Positions 18,426-27,267 of a stretch of 64,000 nucleotides of DNA are shown in pieces (the first letter of the stretch is position 1; every line of letters begins with the position of its first letter). The notes below the pieces were generated by a model. It saw only the letters and a program-made list of their open reading frames with translations. It did not search any database and was not told the origin of the DNA. The position numbers and the translations under genes are program-made. Source of the DNA: Lysobacteraceae bacterium (GTDB lineage: Bacteria; Pseudomonadota; Gammaproteobacteria; Xanthomonadales; Rhodanobacteraceae); NCBI GenBank assembly GCA_021372495.1, contig JAJFUF010000045.1, positions 62,001-126,000 of the forward strand. Reading direction: 5' to 3'.

Positions 18426-19013
18426 ATGCTGACTCCCGAGATCCTCGATACGTTCCGCGCCCTGCTGGCCGAAGCCGGCGCCGCCGGCGACCCCGAGCCG
18501 ACCGCGATGACGCTGGCCACGGCCGACGACAACGGCCGCGTCTCCGCGCGCATCGTGCTGCTGAAGGGCGTCGATGCCGACGGCTTCCGCTTCTTCACCA
18601 ACTACACCAGCAGCAAGGCCGAGCAGATCGCCCGGCACCCGCGGGCGGCGCTGTGCTTCCACTGGAAGACGCTGCGCGACGGCGTGCAGGTGCGCGTCGA
18701 GGGCGCGGTGGAAGCGCTGACGCCCGCCGACTCCGACGCCTATTTCGCCACCCGGCCGCGGCTCAGCCAGGTCGGCGCCTGGGCCTCGCTGCAGTCGCAG
18801 ACGCTGCCCGACCGCGCCATTTTCGAGCAGCGCGTCGCGCAGTACGAGCGCGAATTCGCCGGTCGCGAGGTGCCGCGGCCGCCGCACTGGGGCGGCTACC
18901 GCGTGGTGCCCGACCGCGTCGAGTTCTGGTACGGCGCGCAGTTCCGCCTGCACGAGCGCGTGCAGTGGGAGCGCGTCGACGGCCGCTGGCAGCGCCGCGA
19001 ACTGTATCCATGA
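18426..19013 (+). CDS. pdxH: Pyridoxamine/pyridoxine 5'-phosphate oxidase
   Basis: This 195-residue FMN enzyme makes pyridoxal phosphate. It shows the family runs AMTLATADDNGRVSARIVLLKG, FFTNYTSSKA and, at the C-terminus, PPHWGGYRVVPDRVEFWYG followed by WQRRELYP, which closes the active site. The ATG at 18426 has a GAGG site. Its stop overlaps the next ATG by four bases (ATGA), so yjbQ is coupled to it. Confidence 0.96.
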   Translation: MLTPEILDTFRALLAEAGAAGDPEPTAMTLATADDNGRVSARIVLLKGVDADGFRFFTNYTSSKAEQIARHPRAALCFHWKTLRDGVQVRVEGAVEALTPADSDAYFATRPRLSQVGAWASLQSQTLPDRAIFEQRVAQYEREFAGREVPRPPHWGGYRVVPDRVEFWYGAQFRLHERVQWERVDGRWQRRELYP

Positions 19014-19450
19014 GCCACGCCCAGCCCGCCACGCACGTCGCGCAGTCCGGCTTCGGCGTGCACACGCGCGGGCGCGGCTTCACCGAGATCACCGAGCGGC
19101 TGCGCGAGGCGCTGGCGCAGAGCGGCGTGCACACCGGGCTGGCGCACGTCTTCGTGCAGCACACGAGCTGCTCGCTGATCGTCTGCGAGAACGCCGATGC
19201 GTCGGTGCGCGGCGACCTCGAGCGATGGTTCGCGCGCCTGGTGGTCGACGGCGACGCGCTGTTCGAGCACGACGCCGAGGGGCCGGACGACATGTCCGCG
19301 CACGTGCGTTCCGTGCTGACCGGCGTCTCGCTGGCGCTGCCGGTGCACGCGGGCAAGTTGCTGCTGGGCACCTGGCAGGGCGTGTTCCTGTGGGAGCACC
19401 GCGCCGAGCCGCACCAGCGCAAGGTCACGGTCACCGTGGTCGGCCACTGA
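19010..19450 (+). CDS. YjbQ family (UPF0047) secondary thiamine-phosphate synthase-like protein
   Basis: This 146-residue protein belongs to the UPF0047/YjbQ family: GFTEITERLREAL, the conserved HTSCSLIVCENADASVRGDLE and, near the end, GTWQGVFLWEHR. Family members show weak thiamine-phosphate synthase activity, but the true role is unclear. Gene overlap with pdxH by four bases implies co-expression; both enzymes touch vitamin cofactors, which may be coincidence. Confidence 0.9.
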   Translation: MSHAQPATHVAQSGFGVHTRGRGFTEITERLREALAQSGVHTGLAHVFVQHTSCSLIVCENADASVRGDLERWFARLVVDGDALFEHDAEGPDDMSAHVRSVLTGVSLALPVHAGKLLLGTWQGVFLWEHRAEPHQRKVTVTVVGH

Positions 19451-19453
19451 GCG

Positions 19454-20266
19454 ATGGACGATTTGTACCCGCGGCGGATCGTCTGCCTGACCGAGGAACC
19501 CACCGAAGTGCTGTACGCGCTCGGCGAGCAGCGGCGCATCGTCGGCATCTCCGGCTTCACCGTGCGGCCGCCGCAGGCGCGCAAGGAGAAACCGAAGGTC
19601 AGCGCGTTCACCAGCGCGAAGATCGGCGAGATCCTGCGGCTGGAACCGGACCTGGCGATCGGCTTCTCCGACATCCAGGCCGACATCGCGCAGGCGCTGA
19701 TCAAGGCCGGCGTCGAGGTCTGGATCAGCAACCACCGCAGCGTCGAGGGCATCCTCGGCTACATCCGCCGGCTGGGCGCGATGGTCGGCGCCGCGGAGCG
19801 CGCCGAGGCCTACGCGCAGCGCGCCGAAGCGCACCTCGAGGCGGTGCGCGCGGCGGCGTCCGCGCTGCCGCGGCGTCCGCGCGTGTACTTCGAGGAATGG
19901 GATGCGCCGATGATCTCCGGCATCCGCTGGGTCGCCGAGCTGATCCGCATCGCCGGCGGCGACGACGCGTTCCCGGAGCTGGCCGCGCGGCCGCTGGCGC
20001 GCGACCGCATCCTCGCCGACCCGGCCGAGGTGGTGCGGCGCAGCCCGGATCTGATCCTGGCCTCGTGGTGCGGCAAGAAGTTCCGGCCGGAGCAGGTGGC
20101 GGCGCGCCCCGGCTGGGACGCGATCCCGGCCGTGCGCGACGGCGAGCTGCACGAGATCAGGTCGCCGATCATCCTGCAGCCGGGGCCGGCCGCGCTGTTC
20201 GACGGCGTCGACGCGCTGCATCGCGCGATCGCCGCATGGGCGGCGCGCGAAGCGCCGCGGCGCTGA
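19454..20266 (+). CDS. BtuF-like cobalamin-binding/periplasmic-binding-fold protein without signal peptide
   Basis: This 270-residue protein has the two-lobe class III binding-protein pattern: RRIVCLTEEPTEVLYALGEQRRIVG, an ILRLEPDLAIGFSDIQ strand, a long linking helix (AERAEAYAQRAEAHLEAVRAA) and a C-terminal WDAIPAVRDGELHEI. It resembles BtuF/FhuD-type proteins of cobalamin or siderophore importers. It has no signal peptide or lipobox and no permease or ATPase gene is near, so it may act in the cytoplasm or be a non-transport relative. It is three bases downstream of yjbQ, in the same operon. Confidence 0.8.
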   Translation: MDDLYPRRIVCLTEEPTEVLYALGEQRRIVGISGFTVRPPQARKEKPKVSAFTSAKIGEILRLEPDLAIGFSDIQADIAQALIKAGVEVWISNHRSVEGILGYIRRLGAMVGAAERAEAYAQRAEAHLEAVRAAASALPRRPRVYFEEWDAPMISGIRWVAELIRIAGGDDAFPELAARPLARDRILADPAEVVRRSPDLILASWCGKKFRPEQVAARPGWDAIPAVRDGELHEIRSPIILQPGPAALFDGVDALHRAIAAWAAREAPRR

Positions 20267-20287
20267 ATCCCGCGCCGCCCTGCCGGT

Positions 20288-20743
20288 TCAGTCGGTGACG
20301 TAGTTCTTGCTGAAGCGCAGCGCGTGCGGCGGACCGCCGGCCGGCGTCACCTTCAGCTCGAAGCGCATCGTGTCGGTGCCGCTGACCGGGAACTCGCCGA
20401 GGTAGTAGATCGCGTCGCCGTCGCGGATCTCGCGGAAATCGACCGTGGTGCGCTGGTTCGCCAGGTTGGTGGCGCTGCCGCTGACCGCGGCGGCGACCGC
20501 CACGGCGGTGGCATCGACCGCGCCGCGCTTGACCGCGATGTTGAGCAGGCCGCGATGGCTGGAGCGCACGAAGCCGTAGGTCTTGGCCACTTCCGGCGGC
20601 AATTGGTCGGTGGCGAGCGCGCTGTAGTAGACGATGTAGTCGCCGAAGCGTTCGGCCTGCGCGGCGGCGGCGCCGCGCGGCACCAGCAGGAGCAGCAGCG
20701 CCAGCACGGCGCCGATCAGCGTGACGCGCAGGGCATGCTTCAT
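20288..20743 (-). CDS. Exported DUF4426 protein
   Basis: This 151-residue protein has a signal peptide (MKHALRVTLIGAVLALLLLLVPRGAAAA) and the DUF4426 pattern: YIVYYSALATDQLPPEVAKTYG near the start and MRFELKVTPAG...RFSKNYVTD at the end. Function is unknown. In Pseudomonas and related genera DUF4426 genes also sit next to yggT and proC, as here. The ATG at 20743 has a GGAGG site about nine bases upstream. Confidence 0.88.
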   Translation of the reverse strand: MKHALRVTLIGAVLALLLLLVPRGAAAAQAERFGDYIVYYSALATDQLPPEVAKTYGFVRSSHRGLLNIAVKRGAVDATAVAVAAAVSGSATNLANQRTTVDFREIRDGDAIYYLGEFPVSGTDTMRFELKVTPAGGPPHALRFSKNYVTD

Positions 20744-20830
20744 GGCCCGGCCCTCCGGTGGCGACTCGCCCGGATCATACACCCGCGCCAGGCGGGCTCC
20801 GGGCAGGGGATCGGGCCGCAGCCGCCGTGG

Positions 20831-21406
20831 CTACAGCGCCAGCCGCCGGCCGAGGTCGAACAGCGGCTCGACCAGCAGCACGCGCGCCAGCACGATCGCC
20901 AGCATCGCCACCGCCGGCGAGAAATCCAGGCCGCCCAGCGCCGGCAGCCGGCGCCGCAGCGGGCGCAGCAGCGGCTCCACCAGCCGGCTGACCAGCGGGA
21001 TCAGCGGGTGGCCGGCGTCGACCGAGAGGAAGCTCATCAGCGCCCAGGCGAACACCAGCGCGAGGTACAGCACGAGCAGGAAATCCGCCAGTTCGGCCAG
21101 CGCCATCACCAGCAGGCCGAGTAGTCCCGGCAGCATGCCGGCCGCCAGCGCGAACAGCAGCACCAGCTTCAGCACCTCCACCAGCCAGGCCACCAGCAGC
21201 GCGGCGAGGTTGACGCGATTGACCGTCGGCACGATGCGCCGCAGCGGCGTCAGCACCGGGTTGGTGGTGCGGTAGAGGAACTGGCAGATCGGGTTGTAGA
21301 AGTCCGCGCGCATCGCCTCGGCGAGCATGCGCAGCACGAACAGGCCGATGATCGCGCCGAACAGGAACTGGATCAGGATCTGCGCGGCGTTGGCGAAATA
21401 ACCCAT
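20831..21406 (-). CDS. yggT: YggT family integral membrane protein
   Basis: The 191-residue protein has two repeated YggT units, each a pair of hydrophobic segments around a short loop: FYNPICQFLYRTTNPVLTPLRRIVP in the first and VDAGHPLIPLVSRLVEPLLRPLRRRLP in the second. The family has been linked to osmotic tolerance and membrane protein insertion, but without a firm mechanism. It lies 31 bases after proC in the yggS-proC-yggT order conserved in gammaproteobacteria. Confidence 0.92.
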   Translation of the reverse strand: MGYFANAAQILIQFLFGAIIGLFVLRMLAEAMRADFYNPICQFLYRTTNPVLTPLRRIVPTVNRVNLAALLVAWLVEVLKLVLLFALAAGMLPGLLGLLVMALAELADFLLVLYLALVFAWALMSFLSVDAGHPLIPLVSRLVEPLLRPLRRRLPALGGLDFSPAVAMLAIVLARVLLVEPLFDLGRRLAL

Positions 21407-21437
21407 GTCGAATCCTGCAGGTTGGAGGGTGGTGGCG

Positions 21438-22256
21438 TCAGTCGCCGAGCTGGGCCGACAGCTCGCCGCCGCGGCGGGTGGCGGCGGCGACCGCGGCGGC
21501 GACCAGCGCCGCGAAGCCGCCCGCGGCGAAGGCGTCCAGCGCGGCCTGGGTGGTGCCGCCGGGCGAGGTGACGCGCTGGCGCAGTGCGGCCGGCGGCTCG
21601 CCGTCTTCGCCGAGCATGCGGCCGGCGCCGAGGCAGGTCTGGATGGCGAGGCGGCGCGCGGTCTCGCGCGGCAGCCCCTGCCGCGCCGCCGCGTCCTCCA
21701 GCGCTTCGACCAGCAGGAAGAAGTAGGCCGGCCCGGAGCCGGACAGCGCGGTGACGGTGTCCATCTGCGCCTCGTCGTCGATCCACACGGCCAACCCGGC
21801 GGCGCCGAGGATGTGCTCGGCCTCGGCGCGCTGCGGCGCGCTGACGCGCGCGTTGGCGACCAGGCCGGTGGCGCCGGCGCCGATCAGCGCCGGCGTGTTG
21901 GGCATGCAGCGCACCACCGGCAGGCGCCCGCCCAGCCAGCGCTCGAGCTGGATGAGGCGGATGCCGGCGGCGATCGAGATCACCAGCGGCCGGCCGGCCT
22001 GCACGGTCGAGGCCAGCCCCTCGCAGACCTGGCGCATCATCTGCGGCTTGACCGCCAGCAGCAGCACGTCGGCGCCGCGCGCGGCCTCGGCGTTGTCGGC
22101 CCAGGCGCCGACGCCGAACTCGCGCGCCAGCGCCTCGCGCGCGTCGGCGCGCGGCTCGGCCACGGCGATCGCCGCGCCGGCGGTGCCGGTGCGCACCAGC
22201 CCGCCGATCAGGCTGCGCGCCATGTTGCCGCCGCCGATGAACGCGATGCGATTCAT
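21438..22256 (-). CDS. proC: Pyrroline-5-carboxylate reductase
   Basis: This 272-residue NAD(P)H-dependent enzyme makes the last step of proline synthesis. The N-terminal Rossmann motif is IAFIGGGNMARSLIGGL; the C-terminal dimerisation/active-site region reads TALSGSGPAYFFLLVEAL and, further on, VTSPGGTTQAALDAF, all diagnostic. The ATG at 22256 is 31 bases after yggS. Confidence 0.96.
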   Translation of the reverse strand: MNRIAFIGGGNMARSLIGGLVRTGTAGAAIAVAEPRADAREALAREFGVGAWADNAEAARGADVLLLAVKPQMMRQVCEGLASTVQAGRPLVISIAAGIRLIQLERWLGGRLPVVRCMPNTPALIGAGATGLVANARVSAPQRAEAEHILGAAGLAVWIDDEAQMDTVTALSGSGPAYFFLLVEALEDAAARQGLPRETARRLAIQTCLGAGRMLGEDGEPPAALRQRVTSPGGTTQAALDAFAAGGFAALVAAAVAAATRRGGELSAQLGD

Positions 22257-22287
22257 TGCACGTTTTCCCTGTCGAGATTCGCCTAGC

Positions 22288-22962
22288 TTAACCGCGCGGC
22301 CCGAACACGGCGCTGCCGATGCGCACCATGGTGGCGCCCTCGGCGATGGCGAGTTCGAAGTCGTCGGACATGCCCATGGACAGCGTATCGATATGCGGAT
22401 GCTCGCGGGCGAGCGCGCCGAACAGCTCGCGCATGCGCGCGAACGCGGCGCGTCGCTGCGCCGGATCGGGGTGCGGTTGCGGGATCGCCATCAGGCCGCG
22501 CAGGCGCAAACCGCGCGCGGCGGCGACCGCGGCGGCGAGCCGCGGCACGTCGCCAGGCGCGCAGCCGGACTTGCTCGCCTCGGCGTCGACGTTGACCTGC
22601 AGCAGCACGTTCAGCGGCGGCAGGCCGGCGGGACGGTGGCGCGCCAGCGGTTCGACCAGCTTCTCGCGGTCGAGGCTCTGCAACCAGGCGAAATGTTCGG
22701 CGACTTCGCGGCACTTGTTGGACTGGAGGGGGCCGATGCAGTGCCATTCCAGCGTCAGGTCGGCCAGCTCGCGCTGCTTGGCGAGGGCCTCCTGGACGTA
22801 GTTCTCGCCGAACGCGCGCTGGCCGGCCGCGGCGAGCGCGCGCACGGCGGCGGCCGGCTGGGTCTTGCTGACCGCGACCAGCGCGACCGCGTGCCCGGCC
22901 TGCGCGGCGGCACGCTCGACGCGCGCGCGCACCGCGGCCAACGCCGCTGCCGGCGCGCTCAC
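22288..22962 (-). CDS. yggS: YggS family pyridoxal phosphate homeostasis protein (PLPBP)
   Basis: This 224-residue protein binds PLP on the lysine in LVAVSKTQP and has the fold of the alanine racemase N-terminal barrel without racemase activity. Other family marks are FGENYVQEALAK, WHCIGPLQSNK and SMGMSDDFELAIAEGATMVRIGSAVFG. It buffers PLP and affects amino-acid pools. The start is a GTG at 22962 preceded by GGAGGG; the frame continues into antisense of pilT but without meaning. It is divergent from pilT. Confidence 0.94.
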   Translation of the reverse strand: MSAPAAALAAVRARVERAAAQAGHAVALVAVSKTQPAAAVRALAAAGQRAFGENYVQEALAKQRELADLTLEWHCIGPLQSNKCREVAEHFAWLQSLDREKLVEPLARHRPAGLPPLNVLLQVNVDAEASKSGCAPGDVPRLAAAVAAARGLRLRGLMAIPQPHPDPAQRRAAFARMRELFGALAREHPHIDTLSMGMSDDFELAIAEGATMVRIGSAVFGPRG

Positions 22963-23002
22963 GCGCCCTCCGCGCGCCGCGCCGGGAGCGGCGGGGTGTG
23001 GG

Positions 23003-23008
23003 TATACT
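23003..23008 (+). promoter_or_regulatory. Candidate -10 box of pilT
   Basis: TATACT in a GC-rich gap between the divergent yggS and pilT genes, 50 bases before the pilT ATG. No convincing -35. Confidence 0.45.
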
Positions 23009-23058
23009 GCCCGCGGCCTGGGGCGCACGTCATTCGTTCCACAGTGGGGGTGTAGCGC

Positions 23059-24096
23059 ATGGATATCGCCGAGCTGCTGGCGTTCTCCGTCAAGAATAAG
23101 GCTTCGGACCTGCATTTGTCCGCCGGCTTGCCGCCGATGATCCGCGTCGACGGCGACGTGCGCCGCATCAACATCCCCGCGCTCGACCACAAGCAGGTGC
23201 ACTCGCTGGTGTACGACATCATGTCGGACAAGCAGCGCCGCGACTACGAGGAATTCCTCGAGGTCGACTTCTCGTTCGAGATCCCCGGCCTGGCGCGCTT
23301 CCGCGTCAACTCGTTCAACCAGAACCGCGGCGCCGGCGCGGTGTTCCGCACCATTCCCTCCGAGGTGCTGACGCTGGAGGATCTCGGCTGCCCGAAGATC
23401 TTCAAGGACCTGATCGCGCAGCCGCAGGGCCTGATCCTGGTCACCGGCCCCACCGGCTCGGGCAAGTCGACCACGCTGGCGGCGATGGTCGACCACATCA
23501 ACAAGAACGAGTACGGCCACCTCCTCACCATCGAGGATCCGATCGAGTTCGTGCACACCGCGCAGAAATGCCTGATCAACCAGCGCGAGGTGCACCGCGA
23601 CACGCACGGCTTCAACGAGGCGCTGCGTTCGGCGCTGCGCGAGGACCCGGACTTCATCCTGGTCGGCGAGATGCGCGACATCGAGACCATCCGCCTGGCG
23701 CTGACCGCCGCGGAAACCGGCCACCTGGTGTTCGCCACCCTGCACACCTCGTCGGCGGCCAAGACCATCGACCGCATCATCGACGTGTTCCCCGCCGGCG
23801 AGAAGCCGATGGTGCGCTCGATGCTGTCGGAGTCGCTGCGCGCGGTGATCTCGCAGACGCTGCTGAAGAAGGTCGGCGGCGGGCGCATCGCCGCGCACGA
23901 GATCATGGTCGGCATCCCGGCGATCCGCAACCTGATCCGCGAGGACAAGGTCGCGCAGATGTACTCGTCGATCCAGACCGGCCAGCAGTACGGCATGCAG
24001 ACGCTCGACCAGTGCCTGCAGGACCTGGTGCGGCGCGGCCTGGTGGCGCGCCAGCAGGCGATGGACTACGCCAAGAACAAGGAAATCTTCAAGTGA
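23059..24096 (+). CDS. pilT: Type IV pilus retraction ATPase PilT
   Basis: This 345-residue hexameric ATPase depolymerises type IV pili for twitching. Walker A is GPTGSGKST at residues 130-138; the Asp box, Walker B (DPDFILVGEMRD) and His box (FATLHTSSA) follow, and the C-terminal AIRNLIRE motif specific to PilT is present. It begins MDIAELLAFSVKNKASDLHLS as PilT proteins do. pilU follows after 160 bases occupied by a repeat element, so the pair may still be co-transcribed. Confidence 0.98.
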   Translation: MDIAELLAFSVKNKASDLHLSAGLPPMIRVDGDVRRINIPALDHKQVHSLVYDIMSDKQRRDYEEFLEVDFSFEIPGLARFRVNSFNQNRGAGAVFRTIPSEVLTLEDLGCPKIFKDLIAQPQGLILVTGPTGSGKSTTLAAMVDHINKNEYGHLLTIEDPIEFVHTAQKCLINQREVHRDTHGFNEALRSALREDPDFILVGEMRDIETIRLALTAAETGHLVFATLHTSSAAKTIDRIIDVFPAGEKPMVRSMLSESLRAVISQTLLKKVGGGRIAAHEIMVGIPAIRNLIREDKVAQMYSSIQTGQQYGMQTLDQCLQDLVRRGLVARQQAMDYAKNKEIFK

Positions 24097-24100
24097 GGGC

Positions 24101-24244
24101 GGGGCTCGGGACTCGGGGCTCGGGACTCGAAGGGCGACGCGAAATGCCGCCGGTGCAACTTAGCGCGGAGACAGGACGTACGGCTTCGGAACGCGGCTGG
24201 CGAGAATCGCTTTGCCGAGTCCCGAGTCCCGAGTCCCGAGTCCC
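24101..24244. repeat. Heptamer-array element between pilT and pilU
   Basis: The left arm has four heptamers alternating GGGGCTC and GGGACTC (24101-24128). The right arm has four copies of GAGTCCC, the reverse complement of GGGACTC (24217-24244). They flank an 88-base core without coding potential. The right arm runs into the pilU ribosome site. The arms could pair in RNA to give a long hairpin between the two genes. Confidence 0.85.
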
Positions 24245-24256
24245 GGGAGCGACCCC

Positions 24257-25405
24257 ATGAGCGAGATCGATTTCACCTCCTTCCTCAAGCTGATGGTGCA
24301 CAAGAAGGCGTCCGACCTGTTCATCACGGCCGGCGTCGCGCCCAGCATGAAGGTCAACGGACGCATCGTGCCGATCACGCAGAACGCGCTGACCGCGCAG
24401 CAGTCGCGCGACATGGTGCTGAACGTGATGACGCCCGCGCAGCGCGAGGAGTTCGAGAAGACCCACGAGTGCCAGTTCGCGATCAGCGTCTCCGGCGTCG
24501 GCCGCTTCCGCGTGTCGTGCTTCTACCAGCGCAACTGCGTGGGCATGGTGCTGCGCCGCATCGAGACCAAGATCCCGACCGTCGAGGAACTCAGCCTGCC
24601 GCCGATCATCAAGCAACTGGCGATGACCAAGCGCGGCATCATCATCTTCGTCGGCGCCACCGGCACCGGCAAATCGACCTCGCTGGCGGCGATGATCGGC
24701 TACCGCAACCAGAACTCGACCGGCCACATCATCACCATCGAGGATCCGATCGAGTACGTGCACAAGCACGAGGGCTGCATCATGACCCAGCGCGAGCTGG
24801 GCATCGACACCGACAGTTGGGACAACGCGCTGAAGAACACCCTGCGCCAGGCCCCCGACGTGATCATGATCGGCGAGGTGCGTACCCGCGAGACGATGGA
24901 GCACGCCATCAACTTCTCGGAAACCGGCCACCTGTGCCTGTGCACGCTGCACGCCAACAACGCCAACCAGGCGATCGACCGCATCGTCCACTTCTTCCCC
25001 GAGGACCGGCGTCCGCAGCTGTTCATGGACCTGTCGCTGAACCTGAAGGGCATCGTCGCGCAGCAGCTGATCCCGACCCCGGACGGCAAGGCCCGACGCG
25101 TGGCGATGGAGGTGATGCTGGGCACGCCGCTGGTCGCCGACTACATCCGCAAGGGCGATATCCACAAGCTCAAGGACGTGATGAAGGAATCCACCAACCT
25201 CGGCATGAAGACCTTCGACCAGAGCCTGTTCGAGCTGTACCAGGCCGGCGAGATCTCCTACGAGGACGCGCTGCGCCACGCCGACTCGGCCAACGAGGTG
25301 CGCCTGCGCATCAAGCTGGCGCAGGGCGGCGACGCGCACACGCTCAGCCAGGGCCTGGACGGCGTCGACCTGGTCGAGACCAACGATCCGGGGCGGCGCT
25401 TCTGA
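24257..25405 (+). CDS. pilU: Type IV pilus accessory retraction ATPase PilU
   Basis: The 382-residue PilT paralogue supports retraction under load. Walker A is GATGTGKST (about residues 133-141), with Walker B APDVIMIGEVRTRE and His box LCTLHANNA. It lacks the AIRNLIRE motif of PilT and has the longer PilU-type C-terminus (GVDLVETNDPGRRF). The ATG at 24257 is chosen for the MSEIDFTSFLKLMVHKKASDLF start; its GGGAG site is formed by the edge of the repeat element. Confidence 0.97.
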   Translation: MSEIDFTSFLKLMVHKKASDLFITAGVAPSMKVNGRIVPITQNALTAQQSRDMVLNVMTPAQREEFEKTHECQFAISVSGVGRFRVSCFYQRNCVGMVLRRIETKIPTVEELSLPPIIKQLAMTKRGIIIFVGATGTGKSTSLAAMIGYRNQNSTGHIITIEDPIEYVHKHEGCIMTQRELGIDTDSWDNALKNTLRQAPDVIMIGEVRTRETMEHAINFSETGHLCLCTLHANNANQAIDRIVHFFPEDRRPQLFMDLSLNLKGIVAQQLIPTPDGKARRVAMEVMLGTPLVADYIRKGDIHKLKDVMKESTNLGMKTFDQSLFELYQAGEISYEDALRHADSANEVRLRIKLAQGGDAHTLSQGLDGVDLVETNDPGRRF

Positions 25406-25429
25406 GCGGCCATCCCGGCGCCGCAGGAA

Positions 25430-25459
25430 CGCGAAGGCCGCCCGAGGGCGGCCTTCGCG
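25430..25459. terminator. Strong hairpin between convergent pilU and lipoprotein gene
   Basis: A perfect 14-base inverted repeat (CGCGAAGGCCGCCC / GGGCGGCCTTCGCG) with a two-base loop. There is no T tract, but the position between two convergent genes fits a terminator. Confidence 0.75.
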
Positions 25460-25481
25460 TCGATGGGGGCCCCGCGGCGCG

Positions 25482-27209
25482 CTAGTTCAGCGTGGTCGTG
25501 CTGCGCAGGCGCAGGCCGTGCGCGTTCAGCTCGAGCTGCGCATCGCCGCGGCGGATCCATTGCGCGTACATGGCGAACAGTTGGCGCTGGCGTTCGAGCT
25601 GCGCGCGCTGCGCGGGCGCCGTCGGCGCCTGCTGCGCGGCGGAGAGGCGCTGCATCAGCGTCGCCAGCGCGCTGTAGAACCTGCCGTCGAAGCTCATGCG
25701 CACCAGCGCGGCGCCGTCGCCGCCCGGCGCGCCGAGGTAGGCGGGCAGCGCGGCCATCGCATCCACGCCATTGCCGAGCGCCAGCGCGTGCGCGTCCATC
25801 GCCGCGTAGAGCGGGCCATTGGCGCCCGGCACGCCCCCGCTGGGCAGGGCGACCGGCTTGCCGTCGGCGGCGAGGCGGAAATCGCGCAGGCCCGGCACCG
25901 CCATCTTCGCCATGCCGAACAGCCCGGCGGGATTGTCGCTGGCGACCAGCAGGCGTGCGCCGAACTGCGGCATCGGCGTCGCCGGCGCCAGCGCGGCCGG
26001 TGCAGGCGTGGCGCCGCCGAGGTCGAGGCGAGCCAGGGTGAGGCGCAGGCCGAGCACGTTCGCCAGCGGCGGCACGGCCAGCCTGTCGAGCCCTTGGCGC
26101 AGTGCCGCGAAACCGGCGTTCAGCGGCTGCAGCGTGGGGCAGCGGAACGGCTGCGCGGCGACGGCGTCGGCCTGGGCGATCCAGAACTCGCGCAGTTTCA
26201 GCATCGGCAGCGCGAGCGCGATGTCGACCAGCCCGTCGCTCGTGGTGCTGCCCATGCCCGGCACCGGCTGGCGCAGCTTCTGCAGCGCGGCGACCAGCGG
26301 CGGCGCCAGGTCCGCGTCGATGCGCTGGTCGATGCGCTGCGCCGAGATCTCGGCATAGCCCATGCTGAGGCGCGGCGCCTTGGCGGCGACGCTGGCGAAC
26401 TCGGCGGGGCAGGCGGGGTCCGCGCTCGGCGCGCCCAGGCCGAGCGCCTGCGCGTAGGCCCGCGTCAGCACGTCGCGAGGGTCGCCCAGCCGCGCCAGCA
26501 GGCGGGCGGTGTCGACGTAGCCGGCGCCGTTCGGCTTGTAGCCGCGCGCGTCGGCGAGATCCTCGAGGGTACCGGCGTCGGCCAGGCTCTTCGCCGGGCG
26601 CTGCAGCCCCAGCACCTCGCGCAGCGTCGGCGCGTCGAGTTGCGCGGGCACCAGCGTCGCCACCAGTTGCTTGTCGCGCTCGATCGCGAGCAGCACGCGC
26701 AGGTGGCTGTCGCCGCCGAGCTGCCAGTAGCTCTGGCCGTCGAGCGTGCCGACCGCCAGCTTGCGGCCCATGCGCTGCTCGATGCGGCCGACCAGCGCGC
26801 GGAACGCCGCCGCGTCGGCCAGTTCGACGCGCGCGACGGGCGCCAGGCCGACGCCGTAGAACGCGTAGTGCCCGCGCGTGTCCACGCCGGCCTGCCGCCA
26901 TTTCTGCGGCGTGTCGAGGTTGCCGATCTCGGCGCCGACCGCATCCAGTGCCCGCGCGGTGTCGGGGTCCTTCTCGCGCAGCGCGTCGGCGAGCTGGCCG
27001 AAGCCGCCGAACTGCGCTTTCCAGAGGGTCGGCATGTGCTGCTCGTACGCCTGCAGCACCGCTTCGGGCAGCGGGTCCGCATTGGCGAACACGTAGGGCG
27101 TGTCGGCCGGCACGAAGGCGAGCGGGGCGTTCGGGTCGCGGTGCTTGCAGCCGGCCAGGGCCAGCGCCAGCGCGACACATGGAACCAGGCGGCGCGCGAT
27201 CGTGCGCAT
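25482..27209 (-). CDS. Large uncharacterised lipoprotein
   Basis: This 575-residue protein carries a lipoprotein signal peptide with lipobox LALAGC (Cys21). The mature part has no domain I can name. It begins with PLAFVPADTPYVFANADP, a pattern seen in proteins that evaluate the closeness of a state to an ideal trajectory (DUF3352-like), and is rich in Ala, Leu and Gly, with a terminal helical segment (QRAQLERQRQLFAMYAQWIRR). It stands alone after pyrB on the same strand with 58 bases between. No function is proposed. Confidence 0.75.
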   Translation of the reverse strand: MRTIARRLVPCVALALALAGCKHRDPNAPLAFVPADTPYVFANADPLPEAVLQAYEQHMPTLWKAQFGGFGQLADALREKDPDTARALDAVGAEIGNLDTPQKWRQAGVDTRGHYAFYGVGLAPVARVELADAAAFRALVGRIEQRMGRKLAVGTLDGQSYWQLGGDSHLRVLLAIERDKQLVATLVPAQLDAPTLREVLGLQRPAKSLADAGTLEDLADARGYKPNGAGYVDTARLLARLGDPRDVLTRAYAQALGLGAPSADPACPAEFASVAAKAPRLSMGYAEISAQRIDQRIDADLAPPLVAALQKLRQPVPGMGSTTSDGLVDIALALPMLKLREFWIAQADAVAAQPFRCPTLQPLNAGFAALRQGLDRLAVPPLANVLGLRLTLARLDLGGATPAPAALAPATPMPQFGARLLVASDNPAGLFGMAKMAVPGLRDFRLAADGKPVALPSGGVPGANGPLYAAMDAHALALGNGVDAMAALPAYLGAPGGDGAALVRMSFDGRFYSALATLMQRLSAAQQAPTAPAQRAQLERQRQLFAMYAQWIRRGDAQLELNAHGLRLRSTTTLN

Positions 27210-27267
27210 GCGGACAACTCCCGTGGGGGCATCCCGCCGGCGAGTATGCCCGAGACGCGGCGGCGGA

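Noticed and set aside
24101..24244. CRISPR-like array between pilT and pilU
   Set aside because: The units are only seven bases long, contiguous without spacers, and inverted in two arms; no cas genes are present.
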